Below, in pieces: positions 50,249-62,462 of a stretch of 64,000 nucleotides of DNA. The stretch is from positions 83,427-147,426 of the forward strand of contig JALQPE010000519.1 of NCBI GenBank assembly GCA_030407315.1, read 5' to 3'. How positions within the stretch are numbered: the stretch's first letter is position 1; every line of letters starts with the position of its first letter. Under the pieces are notes generated by a model that saw only the letters and a list, made by a program, of their open reading frames with translations, ran no database searches and was not told the DNA's origin. This DNA comes from Asparagopsis taxiformis. Lineage: Eukaryota > Rhodophyta > Florideophyceae > Bonnemaisoniales > Bonnemaisoniaceae. A program made the position numbers and the translations under genes.

Positions 50249-51028
50249 TCATTCATGCTCGTCATCAAACGCAGAATAAATGTAACGAACATCCTCCACC
50301 TCCGCAAATTCCACCGCTGTCGCACACGCAACCTTCGGCGCGCACCCTGGCACAGTATATACAACTGGCAGGTCGGCGTCCATATTGCGCACCAGCTTTT
50401 CCACATTTAAACGATGTACGTACACATCGTCGTCAACCACGAAGCACCACTCGAAATCACGCCGCCGCTCATAGGCGGCAAACAAAGCTCGCCCTTCGAT
50501 GCATGTGACGCCGTCGCTGTGATTGTCTGCACATATGTTCTGCGCATTGGAAGTTGTACTTTCGTCAGTGGCAATAACATGAACGACTCTGTCATCTGTG
50601 CTAAGGATTCCTTTTGTTCGATCGGGTGCTGTTGAATTGTGTGCCTTATTGCCCACAAGTATGAAGCGATTAATGGGCACTTCAGAGAGATAGGTTTGCA
50701 GCACTTCAGTGAGACGCGTTTCATAATGCTTCGGACACGTTCTGACAATGAACATTACAGGCGGGGAAGTTGAGCCATCTCGCGTTGTGGCTGTGGTAAT
50801 GACGGGTTGAAACAAATTGGAATGGGTGAAATGGCGGAAGGAAACAACAAGCAAAATCGCACATAGTTGCACCAGAAAGAAGCCGACGATAAGGAACGGT
50901 ATCTTCCTCCGTGAGAAACTGTATTTGCCAAAGCGGTGAGTCATAGTCTCGCAATTTGATGCGCAATGGAGATGTCTCAGTGCAGGTGGCTTGACCGCGA
51001 ACCCAACTCGTTTGTCAACCATGTTCAT
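50249..51028 (-). CDS. GT31 Fringe-like glycosyltransferase
   Basis: 259 residues from an ATG at 51028. A cytosolic tail of about 40 residues is followed by a membrane anchor (IPFLIVGFFLVQLCAILLVVSF, about 44-65) and a luminal domain: MFIVRTCPKHYETRLTEVL, INRFILVGNK, then WCFVVDDDVYVHRLNVEKLV, in which DDD is the metal/nucleotide-sugar motif of Fringe and beta-1,3-glycosyltransferases. The protein ends about 40 residues after that, shorter than usual for Fringe domains, so a C-terminal part is missing or encoded elsewhere. A decayed inverted copy is at 56659-57000. Confidence 0.72.
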   Translation of the reverse strand: MNMVDKRVGFAVKPPALRHLHCASNCETMTHRFGKYSFSRRKIPFLIVGFFLVQLCAILLVVSFRHFTHSNLFQPVITTATTRDGSTSPPVMFIVRTCPKHYETRLTEVLQTYLSEVPINRFILVGNKAHNSTAPDRTKGILSTDDRVVHVIATDESTTSNAQNICADNHSDGVTCIEGRALFAAYERRRDFEWCFVVDDDVYVHRLNVEKLVRNMDADLPVVYTVPGCAPKVACATAVEFAEVEDVRYIYSAFDDEHE

Positions 51029-51239
51029 TCACCCAAGTCCACGCAAGAAAGGGGATTGTGGTCCAACACTTCCACCAATGACATAGTCACAAGTGGGATG
51101 ACGTGTTGGAGTATCTCAAGACGGCTGCTCGTTCTGACATTGCGCGGGCCAACAGTGCTTGACTCACAGCTGAAAGTAAATTCTGAAATTCAGTTTCAAA
51201 TCGAGGATTGGTAGATTTGCAGAGCAAGCCGGGACTCCG
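51029..51239. repeat. GT31 upstream segment, duplicated
   Basis: This 5' flank of the GT31 gene matches the reverse complement of about 56400-56600 strongly (for example CACAAGTGG, GACGGCTGCTCGTTCTG and GCGCGGGCCAACAGTGC in both). It shows that promoter-proximal DNA was duplicated with the gene. Confidence 0.7.
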
Positions 51240-51890
51240 AACATAAGTGCAGCAGCTCTTGCAGCCAATCTCTGTATTTTGCTATTGTGTGCATTCGTCA
51301 ACGGTGCTCTAGTTCTTTTTCGCTCCTCACAAATATCGTGTTTAAGGCTAAAAGGCACTCCAGTGGGCCACAGATACAACAAGTACGATGTACTCGTACT
51401 GTACATCAGAAAGCCTCTTTCCATGATGTAACCGTGACATGTGGTCAACAGCACTTTCTTCATCATAACGCCATGTATACATAATCCCTTTCAACATGCA
51501 ATATACTACATAACTTGTCTTGCGAAACTGGAATAGGGGTTCGAGGTGATACCACAGCCAATTGAAAGATTCTTATACAACGGCGTATGTATCTTTGTTT
51601 CACATCATATCCCCGTAGATTGATGGCGCGGAAAAATTCCTACGCAATTCAAAGCGAATGTCTTTGACAAATAAGACAGACTTGCAGCAGTTCACAGAAT
51701 GACGAAGGCACAATTCCACCGTGGAATACATTTGTATGGCTTTTAACGAGATTAGCACTGCTGTGAAACATTCTTCCGTGCCTCTTCTAGGAGGGTATTA
51801 TATTGTAGGCAGCAGCGTATGGTCTGGTATTTAACTTGGTTTGTATATTGTAAATGAACTAAAATTAATACGTATCAAGTCCAGGAGAAA
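51240..51890. repeat. Divergent duplicate segment, copy B
   Basis: Partner of 48330-48922. No gene visible. Confidence 0.6.
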
Positions 51891-52315
51891 AGGCCTCTGT
51901 AAATAGGGCACCTTCGAGGAACAAGCGGTTCACCATATGAGTTAAAGGCAACACTTGAAGAAAAGGTTCCGAATACATGTGCCTTTATCAATCATCATTT
52001 ACTTCGTTGACTACCTACAACTATAGCAAGGACCACTTCATCACCAGCATTCGCTCCAATTAATCGCTCCTCTTGTAAGCAGGTTGGACGAGCTGATATA
52101 CAGCTGGATATGATAGAATCTTATGAAATCAGTGCGAGCTTGAACGAAAGGAACAATAATGTTGAAAGCAAATGATCCTCAATAATAACGTTGGGTAGAA
52201 AGCGTGTGTTACCTGTCTATAAAAGGGCGACATCCCTCGAGAGCTTCCACCGTGCCGTTGTTACTCCAAAAACTGAGCAGATCCTTTTCCATCCCTTATT
52301 GCTCGCTGATTCAAC

Positions 52316-52849
52316 ATGGCTTCCTATACTTTTGGCCTGTTTGCATTCATCTTTCTGTCCTCATCATGTCTCTCTGTTGTACTGAAACAGGATTCTCTGC
52401 AAGAAACTTCGCGTCAAACCATCACCTGTCCCGATCAATGTCAACTCTTCCAAGTTGATGCAATTGCTCAATGTGCGAGGCCGTTGTACGCGGGATGTGT
52501 TGTCAGCCAAACATGCTTCACTTCTCTCTTCTTCTGTGATCCTGCAAGTGGTGGAACTGTATGTGGAGAATTATCTGTCAATGGCTTCGAATGTACATCT
52601 CCGGAATCTGCTGGGGGATCTTCGGGAAGTGCCGTAATTATTACTCCGATTCCTGGATCGCCTGCTGTTGATCCTACTACAGGATTGGCAGTGGGAAGTA
52701 CTGGAACAACAACTGTTACTACTGCTGCTCCTGTTACTGTGACTGCTGCTCCAGCGTTTGCACCGACATTCCCCCCGACCACGACTACGACCACGACAAC
52801 CACTACGACCACGACAACTACTACGACTACCACTACGACTACCATGTAG
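52316..52849 (+). CDS. Secreted Cys-rich protein with poly-Thr tail
   Basis: 177 residues from an ATG at 52316. Residues 1-20 are a signal peptide (MASYTFGLFAFIFLSSSCLS). The next 80 residues contain eight cysteines (TITCPDQCQLF, QCARPLYAGC, SQTCFTSLFFC, TVCGELSVNGFEC), which suggests a small disulfide-bonded extracellular domain. The C-terminal half is Thr/Val/Ala/Pro-rich and ends in a run of 22 Thr, a likely O-glycosylated cell-wall stalk. No family is recognised. A decayed copy at 57837-58391 keeps the same architecture. Confidence 0.72.
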   Translation: MASYTFGLFAFIFLSSSCLSVVLKQDSLQETSRQTITCPDQCQLFQVDAIAQCARPLYAGCVVSQTCFTSLFFCDPASGGTVCGELSVNGFECTSPESAGGSSGSAVIITPIPGSPAVDPTTGLAVGSTGTTTVTTAAPVTVTAAPAFAPTFPPTTTTTTTTTTTTTTTTTTTTTTM

Positions 52850-55800
52850 GGAATGCCGTAATTTAGAGCGATTGGTATGGCTGGGACTATCTCTGGGCAA
52901 TGATGCAGTCAATGTGGTTGATAGAAAATAATCTTTCTACGAAGAGTAAGATGTTGAAATAATGGCAAACCTCGCTAGGAAGATAATTTGTTTTGAGTTT
53001 AGCTCATGTCAAGAATAGAGAAGTAACGTAAATGAATCGTGAATGAGTTCGTCCAGCTCCGTTGAGATCATTCTAATGTGCAGTGTGTATTGAGAAACTT
53101 TTCTGTGACACCAAAGCTTGGACGAGATGGGACAAAAGTCAGAAAGAAGGGAACGCTGGGAAACGAGGTGGGGGATATGAGGAAACAATGAACGGGTGTA
53201 TACATGAGAGGTTGACCCTCATGGAAGGGAAAAGTAATTTAAGAATCAACTTGGTATTGAAGTGAGGATATATAGAGGTGGTCGGAAGTTCCGCAGTTCT
53301 CTACAGCCTACTCTAATGGACTTTTCATGCCGCAGTACGGAAATACAAGACAGTCACGCTCGTTTTCGAACCGAGCAATCAAAGGAATGTTTGAGAAAGG
53401 GAGCATGTTTGATGGTGATGTCTGATCGATACTGTCAACCAAATCTTTAAACGTTTTAGCGTAGCACTGCTGGAAGGTATGGATATATAGTCCGTTTCAA
53501 GCGGATACGGCTTATTTAGGTAGCTCCAATGGATTGTACGTGACGGTCGAATGTGTTTAATATAGAGTATGCGCGCGAGCACCTGCATATTTCGTGTGTT
53601 ATCTCTTATATAAGAATCAGGTGGTGCATGCAACATCTGGTGAGCGTCTCAGTTCAGCTCATTCCTAAAAAAGAAAAGATTTAAGTGACACATTACATTT
53701 CCAACACCTGTTCTTAGTGGTTTACCTGCGCACCGACAAAGAGGGTTTTTACTTTAACGGTGCAGGAGGCCACGCTCGGCTTGAATACTGATCGAGCATT
53801 GATTGGTGCTTTGATGTGCACGCAACTATGCTGGAGTGTTTGATTTTTATATTGTCAGCAGCTCTGGCGAGTTTGTGAACATCGTCGTGCTTCATACAAG
53901 TTGGGAACGAGCACAGATAAATTTTAATAATTTAAGCGCTGCTGAGCAAAGACATGCTCGCGCCGTCTCGAGATGAAAGTAACAGCAAGGAAGGACGAGG
54001 GGGTGTTCTCATACCACATTACAGATGACAAGGTGCTGTACGGAGCGTTTCAGAGAGAATGGAAAATACCATCAAGATTGCCAGTAGGAAATTTATTTTA
54101 ATAAAAAACATTTTCAGAGTCATTTTCTGCAGAATAATACTTTCAGGTTGGATAAACGTCCAGAAAGTTTCGGACGTCCAGCGGTCTACATCCACGAATG
54201 GCTCGGCCCAATTTGCACTGGATGCTCTCGGTCGTCGTTACAGAGTAAACACTTTAAAGTCAATTGGACTTGCTAAACCAGTAATTTTACATTGCTTTGC
54301 AGTGTTTCCTCGCACTTGAGCCCAAGCCCAAAATCACGAGAATACGATTTGAGCTAATCCCTTTAAGAATGGTTTTATCGCAACTTGGGAACCACGATTA
54401 AAAATCTGCTTAAACATGAGCATTACCAACTCGTCGCTGCTATTGTATGCAGCCACTCTAAAGATAATTTTTCCATCGGCTGAATAAATGGTTTATTTTG
54501 ATATATTCCACCCATATAGTATCGCGAGTGGAAGACGGACAACGTACCTTTGACAGTAGGCGAGTCTTTGCGGTAGTCGCACAATTTAACTCAATCGGTC
54601 GAGGAGTTTCTCTGGGCAGTCCACACTTTCTATCCACGTATCGTGCTGATCCGCCGAAATTAAAAAGGCCCCACCATTTCCATGTGCTGTCAGCTTTAGA
54701 AAGGATGTTGCGTGCGTCGTGCGATGACAAGCGCTACATGTAACGCTCAACTATTACGATCATCGGCGCTTCTCTGCCATCAATCGAATACTCGATCTGA
54801 AATACATCGGCTCTCGTAACTTGCGCCAACAAATAGTATATTTTTTTTCAGAAGCAGTGTAATTACCAGGGCAGTCTTGCGCGACAGTTGAAGAGACTGA
54901 ACATGATGACAGAATATTAAATCGGTTTGAAAACGCTACTAGAAGGTGAATAATTTGGCCATACTAACTGCTGATGCATGACGAAAAGCTTGGATCGTGT
55001 ATAAAACGACGATTAGTTGCTCGATTTCGTCCACCGACTCGCATCACAATGTCAGCAGAGGCAAAGCTCACAGGGCGTACACTTGGCCACGTGGCCAAAA
55101 TTGTAATGAGTGAGCAAATCAGCAAGTCATGTAGGTTATCCAACGGCGCCCCTCCGTGAAGACTGGCAGGAATCATATCCACTAGCCCGATATACCTCAT
55201 TCACGATGTTTGGCTTAGTAGGGATATAAGTTGAAAGAAAGCGCCGCTGCCATTGCTGCAATCGTGCACATATAAGACTCGCAACGCAGGAGCACCCTAC
55301 ATGACGTTTCGTGCCATGGGGTTGCGAAAGTGCGCAGCTTGCTCAACGTTTGCTCACGCAAATTGCTATATGGACGCATTGCGTGCACCAGAACGTGTCA
55401 AAGGGTTGCTGAAAAGTGTAACTCATCCGTGCCCAATTTCTCCTGGCATTCCATCATTGATATACCAATTCCACTAGTGCTCATGCCGTGCCGCCGGGCA
55501 TAACTGCATCAAGCGGTGAAAATTGGCTTGCGCGATGGAAATTACGTGATATATGCTGCAGAAAGTGATAAACGGACTGATTGATCGGCTGTACATGTGA
55601 CGTAAAGGTGCGTGTTTTTAGAAGCAGCGCGATAAAAATTGGTATATGGTGACTATGAATCAACCAGAGAGATGAGAGCACGTTGGCAGGATTGCTGCGT
55701 GGTATAGCTCGGAATAAGTAGGTTTAGAACAAGATATTTCGGTTTGTTGGGCAAAGAACGGCTGTGTTCTCACTAGCGCTTTCATAGGTGTTGCGAGGAG

Positions 55801-56399
55801 GAGCGCAAGGTTGGCAGCAAGTTCAAGTATTACTTGACAAGTAATGGAGTATAGCGTGTAGTCCAATGCAGCTGATCTGATTTGCGGTGCGCGGTGAATA
55901 TACAGATTATAGAGCGGTTAGTTGCGGAGAGAATGGGTCACGGTTTAATTTGGAGAAATACCACAAGTTTTAATGAAAACTCGAATAAGTAGGGATGAAA
56001 GAATGGCAGTTTGAGTTTATAGAGATGAAGCAATTTGTAAGCCATATGGCCAACATGCTCTTATTTCATTTGCCTCACTATGTGCTCACCGTTCTGCACA
56101 AATCATTGGGCAGCTTGTTTAATCCGATGTGCAGATCTTAGTGTGCGTGGAGGGTTGTTAATCTGACATAATTGCATCAGTACAGACACTAGAATTAGGA
56201 GCGGCGCTCATTATACGGTCAAGTGCGCGTCTGTCACAGCAGGTGTTGTCGTCATCGTGAACAAATATCCGCCAACGTATTTTGCCGCACACCACGGAAA
56301 GGTCGCATCAAGAAAATGCCAATTTTACCATTCCTCGTCCTATTATAACAGGAAGCAGCGCGTGCGACACCTGTCCAACGAGATCGGGTATGAACCATC
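52850..56399. other. Long gene-poor interval
   Basis: About 3.5 kb of AT-rich DNA with only short frames on both strands. No domain, RNA gene or repeat of note was found. Frames such as 54059-54319 and 55253-55477 lack homology clues and good start contexts. Confidence 0.45.
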
Positions 56400-57000
56400 A
56401 ACATTGGCTCATGTTCGGGGTACCGACTTGCTCACAGGTCTACTGGAGCGCTCGGTTTGGAACCGAATTTCGATTTGTTTTCTCCCTGTCATGAGTCAGG
56501 CACTGTTGGCCCGCGCAATGACAGAACGAGCAGCCGTCATGAGATACTCCAGCATGCTATTCCACTTGTGACTACGTCATTGGCGGAAACAATGGGCCAT
56601 AACCCTCTTTGCGTATATTTGGGTGAATGAGTGAACAAACCCGGCTGACAAACAAGTTTTGTGTCAAAGTAAAATCACGCGCACTGAGATATCTCCGTTG
56701 AGCATCCAATTGCGGCGCTATTATTCTCCGCTTTGGCAAATTAAGCTGCTCGCGGAGAAGCGACCGGTCCTTATCATCAGCCTCTTTCTGGTACAGCTGT
56801 GTGCGATTTTGCGTGTTGCTTCCTTCGGACATTCCACTCATTCCAATTCGTTTCGACCCGTCATCGGCACAGCCGCAACGTGAGATGGCTCAATTTCCGC
56901 GCTCGTAATGTTCATTGTCAGAACGTGTCTGAAGCATGATAAAACGCGCCTTACTGAAGTACCCCCGGCAAACTTATCTCTTCAAAGTGCTCATAAGTCG
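56400..57000 (+). pseudogene. Decayed copy of the GT31 gene and its 5' flank
   Basis: 56400-56600 is the inverted match of the GT31 upstream region. From about 56690 the plus strand resembles the GT31 N-terminus, including the anchor (LFLVQLCAILRVASF) and FRPVIGTAAT. A TGA at 56881 interrupts it, then VMFIVRTCLKHDKTRLTEV follows. Homology ends near 57000, before the DDD motif. It is in inverted orientation relative to 50249-51028. Confidence 0.75.
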
Positions 57001-57559
57001 CTTCATACCTGCTGCATCCATCTTTTCAAAGTTTCATGAAAAGAAAATGGCAATTGATATTTCCATATTTATAGTGGCATGTTGTCCTTAAATTTGACCA
57101 AGTCCTCACCTCTCCCCGCCACAGGTTGAGATGCCGTTACCTCGTGATCAGTCGTGTTCAAAACCCGCGCTGCAGACACATCGACTCGGATCAGTGTTTC
57201 ATTCTTCGCGGAGTATCCTGCGTCATACTGCGAGTAAAGATGCGACCAATCGTAATGGATACGCAGGTCGCATGTGGCGCTAATGGATGACAACTGTTTG
57301 AGCTACGGTTGCAAACATTACATACTAACGAAGAGTGGACATCGCTTATATGCTTGTCGCAAACAATGACGTGCTCAGCAGTTGTTGTTCTACGAGTTAG
57401 CTGAACAGATATACGAACAAGCATGGTGCAGCCTATTGCTAGATGCATAGCAGTCACAATGTTTCTAGTCTTGACTGTATACCAACGCCATGATCACCAA
57501 AGCTGACATGTCCAGGCAGTGAGCGCACTCCGCGACTGTGGTTCAGAACGTCGAAGATA
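57001..57559. other. Non-coding spacer
   Basis: Between the two pseudogene copies. No gene recognised. Confidence 0.4.
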
Positions 57560-58391
57560 CCGCAAAGCATTCGCTCCAATTAATCGCTCCTCTTGCAAGC
57601 AGATTGGACAAGCTGATATACAGCTGGATATGATAGAATCGTATGAAACCAGTGCGAGCTTGAACGAAAGGAACAATAACGTTGAAAGCAAATGATCCTC
57701 AATAATAACGTTGGGTAGAAAGCGTGCGTTACCAGTCTACAAAAGAGTGGCACCCCTCGAGAACTTCCTCCGTACCAGTCCTGCTTCAAAAACAGTTCGG
57801 ATCCTTTTCCATCCCTTATTGCTCGCTGATTCAACATGGTTTCCTATACTTTTGGCCTGTTTGCATTCATCTTTCTGTCCACATCATGTCTCTCTGTTGT
57901 ACTGAAAGAGGATTCTCTGCAGGAAACTTCGCGTTAAACCATCACCTGTCCCGATCAATGTCAACTCTTCGAAGTTGGTGCAATTGCTCAATGTGCGAGG
58001 CCGATGTACGCTGGATGTGTTGTCATGCAAACATGCTTCACTTCTCTTCTTCTGTGATCCTGTTAGTGGTGGAACTGTATGTGGAGAATTATCTGTCAAT
58101 GGCTTCGAATGTACATCTCCGGAATCTGCTGGGGGATCTTCAGGAAGTGCAGTGATTATTACTCCGATTCCTGGATCACCTGCTGTTGATCCTACTACAG
58201 GATTGGCAGTGGGAAGTACTGGAACAACAACTGTTACTACTGCTGCTCCTGTTACTGTGGCTGTGACTGCTGCTGCTGCGTTTGCGCCTACATTCCCCCC
58301 TACCACAACTACTACAACTACCACAACGACTATGATGGGAACGACAATGGCACCTACGACTCTGGCGACCACGGCTATGGCGCCTGAATAA
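57560..58391 (+). pseudogene. Decayed copy of the secreted Cys-rich gene
   Basis: Nearly the same as 52030-52850 at the DNA level, including the 5' flank (CATTCGCTCCAATTAATCGC). The ATG is at 57837 and the signal peptide is intact. A CAA-to-TAA change at 57934-57936 stops translation after ETSR, and a 2-bp loss in the CTTCTCTTCTTC tract near 58044 shifts the frame; beyond it the frame CDPVSGGTVCGELSVNGFEC runs to 58391. The Thr tract is shorter and contains MMGTTMAPTT instead of pure Thr. Confidence 0.82.
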
Positions 58392-58853
58392 AATTAGAGT
58401 ATATGATTTCACTGAGACTATCCCGGAGCATTTGTGCGATCAATATTGATGATAGGAAGATATCTTTCGACGAAGATGAAGCAGATCCAATAAATGGTAC
58501 ATCTCATGTTCTTTCATTGCTACCTTTCCGGAAAAGAGATTATAAAACGGAGCAAGGATGCCATTTTGTTACGGGTTTAGCTCAGTTCAAGGATAGACAA
58601 TTGATGGGAAAAACGATTCCCGAAAATTAGAGTGACAAGTGTTCGATTCGGATTGGCGCAAAAACGGTGCGCGTGATTATAGCGCGAGAGCTCGCGCTGA
58701 TGGTTGTTGAGAGTTGTTGACGGCTAGCGAACTGTTGGCGTGTCTATTTGCACGCGGGATAGGCGCAAAGGCGCGAAAAATTAAAAAGAGGGAAAAGTGG
58801 TTTTGTATTTTTACTCAGGGATGATGATCTGCCCCTCTCCATCGCACGGTACT
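58392..58853. other. Spacer before Copia 2
   Basis: About 460 bases, no supported gene. The five bases before the LTR are GTACT, but the other flank lies outside the window, so a target duplication cannot be checked. Confidence 0.4.
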
Positions 58854-58973
58854 TGTCGGATGATCACCCAGATCATACACTACATTACAGTAGAATACAA
58901 AATAGTATTTATACGTTCACCACCAGACGCCGCCGACGTAGTAAAGAGTTAAGGGACTACTCCTTCAGCAACA
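58854..58973 (+). repeat. Copia 2 5' LTR
   Basis: A 120-bp LTR, TG...CA. Its first 57 bases match the start of the 3' LTR at 63944-64000. Confidence 0.85.
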
Positions 58974-58987
58974 GGTTATGGACCCAG
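58974..58987 (+). other. Copia 2 primer-binding site (half tRNA-iMet)
   Basis: GGTTATGGACCCAG directly follows the LTR. It matches 13 of 14 positions of the complement of the initiator-tRNA-Met anticodon arm used by Drosophila copia (GGTTATGGGCCCAG). It overlaps an ATG at 58978 that starts MDPDYTAHQNF, a possible gag start. Confidence 0.8.
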
Positions 58988-60369
58988 ACTACACCGCGCA
59001 CCAAAATTTCTCTCCCGAACCCAGCCCGCATGCTTGATCGCGGCGACCGCACCATCACCACACATCATTGACAGCCGAACACCGGCCTCACGCGCCGACC
59101 GCCGCGCCAAATACGCCCAAGCACGCTCACGGCACCTCGCAAAAACAGAAGAGATACGAAATCTTGCCACTGATCTCTACCAGCAGGCACTGCTCGAACT
59201 TGAACAAGACACGACACGCAACATGTCACATCCACAACCCTCCACCTCCTCCACCCTCCGATCCTAACCCGACACTCCTCTCTTCACCACTACGGATCGA
59301 TATACCCATGCTCACCTCTTCCAACTTAGCTCAATGGTGCAATACAATAGAGTGCCATGCCACCCTCAACGATCTAACACCGTACCTCGAGGATCCTCCT
59401 CCGCTAACTCCTACTGACCCTTACGCTTTCCGAATCCATCAGCAGAAAACCGCTCTGGCGCGTCTCCTCATACTCCCAAATATCTCACCTGAGATTCTAA
59501 GAACCGTGAGCCCATCTGTCCTCACGAGCCCCACACCCGTCCTCTACCAACACCTCCAGGATAAACTGAAGGCAGTACACCCACGAAATTCGGAAGCTAA
59601 CCTACGCAGGCGTGCTCACCAAATCAAGTACACCCCAGGCACGACGATACAATCATACATCGACCAGCACACCGAATTGCGAGAACAAATGATACAATCG
59701 TCATTCCCGAACATAGCAGATGAACAAACCACCGTTCAGTTTCTACTCAGTGGGTTATACGAAGCACCAGACTACGCCTCCCTGCTTCGCGATCTCGCGA
59801 ACTACCATCATTTCCATGACGGAAAACGCCCAAGCCTGGACTTAGTGATCACGATGCTGATAGAGCATGAAAATGCTGCAGCACCAAGCCACAACCCGGA
59901 TAACCATCCAACACACCCGCCATCCCATCCTCCATATGGGCACAACACACCTTCTCCAATGTATTGCCACCCTCCACATCCAATAGGATATCCACCGTTG
60001 CATGCACTGACACATCATGGTACACAGATGCCATTAACTCCAGCCCCACAGCTGAGACGCAATACACGTTATAACCTTGCCAAACAACGTCAACCACCAC
60101 GCGACTACAAGGGCCCATGGTGCACACTTCATGGCAGCAAGAACCACACGACGGAAATGTGTCACACCAGACAACAGTTGCTACTACAGCAGCACAACAC
60201 ACCGTCAACCTCGCCACACGCGAACTACATGCTGCAATCTCCTCTCACCTTACCGCCTACCCTCTGGAACAACCGAGGATGCACCATCCCCCATTCCATT
60301 CTCCGCAGCCATCCTATGGCACCCCACCAACAATGTTGCCCCCATCGCCTGAACAACACAGTTCACTAG
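58978..60369 (+). pseudogene. Copia 2 Gag, frame-broken
   Basis: Gag-like sequence from an ATG at 58978 (stop at about 59035), then a second frame (RAKYAQARSRHLAKTEEIRNL) to about 59255, then the main frame (LRIDIPMLTSSNLAQW onward) with the retrotransposon Gag-like helical core and a CTLHGSKNHTTEMC knuckle near 60120. Multiple frame changes make an intact product impossible from this copy. Confidence 0.78.
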
Positions 60370-61405
60370 CTTTCCCAGCGTACAACCCCGTCGGTGACTC
60401 TCCACCACAAGACCAAATAAACTTCCCTCCTTCTTATTACCTTCTGGACTCAGGCGCTGCTCCCACACACACTCGTGACCCACAACCCCAAATGACACCG
60501 ACATCGTCGCAAACCACCACGGCAACCGGACAGAAAGCGACAATCACACACCAGGGACCTCTAACCATACCTATATCGACCAAAAAGTCTTTGAAGATCC
60601 CTCGGGCGGTAGCAATGCCGTCCGCACAACACAATTTACTGTCAGTGGGACAACTAACCTCCGACAACGACGTCATATTCCAGCGACGAGCGGCTTACAT
60701 TACAAAGCGACAGCCACCGCCTCACCCTTCCCAAATCATAGCCACAGCACCATGCAGGGACAATCTCTATTTCCTTCCCACCTCTCCTGTCGCCCCGCAT
60801 TCCCATCACAACCAATGTAATGGAGCACGTTCCCTCCCTCCCCCCTCTTGCGAAAAAAAGCCAAAACAATCCTCCACTTCACCAAAACAACGGCACCCAC
60901 CGCACCCCCGCGCGTACAAACCCACTGTAACTAAGCCGCGACCATTTCGTCTTACAGCTCACATGAGACGAAACAGAACAACAATCGACCGGCCACATCG
61001 GTCACAGTACCACCAAAAACACCAAGAAAGGTCACCTTCTCCAGCCCACTTACATCCACCGCACCGAGCCAAAGCACAGACACCACTCATCAAACAATCA
61101 AGAATTCCCACCCTTCCTCCGAGAATAGGCACAAATCCACACGCACAGAAGACACTGAACTCCCTGCGACGCCAACCCCACCACGACGCATACAACACCC
61201 AACAAAAATCGTCAGCCCCTTGTCCAGCACGATACAGGACGCCACTCCCGACAAGAATAAAGAATCTGGCACTAAAGCAACCCCCACACAGCTCACATTA
61301 CCGCTCCGTCCACAGCCGACAACCACGCCATCACAAATCGTACAAGATTATCATGAATGGCACATCCGACTTGGACATCTTCCCCCGCTCGCATACAACA
61401 ATTAG
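60150..61405 (+). pseudogene. Copia 2 protease and spacer, frame-broken
   Basis: Carries the aspartic protease motif YYLLDSGAAPTHTRDP near 60438, SAQHNLLSVGQL, and a long Pro/His/Thr-rich spacer. Near 61340 a different frame encodes EWHIRLGHLPPLA, the start of the integrase zinc finger. Confidence 0.75.
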
Positions 61406-62091
61406 CCGTCCGAAGGCTCGTCACAGGCCTCCCCAACACGCTCAAATCACCACCACCCAAACTGACGTGCACCGGATGTGCTCTCGGCAAACAGACATCA
61501 GCTCCATTTCGACCACGAGCGCGCACGGCACCCCTTTGTGCACACATCCATACTGATGTCTGCGGCCCGTTCAACCCCCCATCCATCCACAAGAACCGCT
61601 ACTTTGCCACCTTCCTCGACGAACATAGCCGCTTCTTACATGTTCATCTAGCCCCTCAGAAAAACAAAGCTGCGGCACACATACAACAATATATCGATCG
61701 CATCCACACACTAACTCCTCTACGCGTCACTGACGTTACCATGGATAACGCAAAAGAGTACTTCAGTCATTCCCTCCAACAATATTTCCACTCGCAGCAT
61801 ATCACAACACACGCCACTATACCGCACAGCCCCCAAGAGAACGCGCTCGCGGAACGCATCAATCGCAGTCTCATGGACACAACACGCTCCCTCCTGATTA
61901 CATCAGGACTCCATTCATACTATGGGACTATGCCCTGCACGCAGCCGTTGACCACCATAATCATTCACCCCATGCGGCTCATGGTAAAACGCCTATATCA
62001 TTATGGACTGGCCAGACGCCTGACGTCACCACCTTCCTCAAGTTTGGTCAACTTGGCCATGTTCACGACCGCAAACCACGAACAAACTTGA
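61357..62091 (+). pseudogene. Copia 2 integrase fragment
   Basis: Zinc-finger cysteines CTGCALGK; catalytic region HTDVCGPF, VTMDNAKEYF and PQENALAERI. The HxxH half of the finger is in a neighbouring frame, and the frame is lost near 62040-62090. Confidence 0.82.
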
Positions 62092-62462
62092 GCCTCGCGC
62101 ACAACTCCTACATTACGTAGGCCGTCTCGACTCTCACCATTATCATCTCTATGATCCTAAAACGGGCAAAATTAGCCGCTGTCGCATAGCAGACTTCAAA
62201 AGGTATGATCCCAATACAGATCCATACGTCACATACCACACTACCCAAGCTGCACCTGCCCTTGCACCTACTACAACCCACACCCTACCCCCAACTACCT
62301 CGTTCAGCCATCCCAAACGCTGTCAGCGGCCAGAAAGGCACCGGACGCAGATGAATGGGCCATCTCCTGGAACGCGGAATTGGACTCACTAGAACGCCGC
62401 GGCACGCTCACATACATTCCACATACACAACTGCCACCTAACACAAACTTCTACCGGTCAAA

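Noticed and set aside
52468..52845. Minus-strand frame rich in Val and Gly
   Set aside because: It is the antisense of the Thr-codon run in the secreted protein gene.
55253..55477. 74-codon Cys-containing plus frame
   Set aside because: It starts at CTG, has no homology clue and lies in a long gene-poor stretch.
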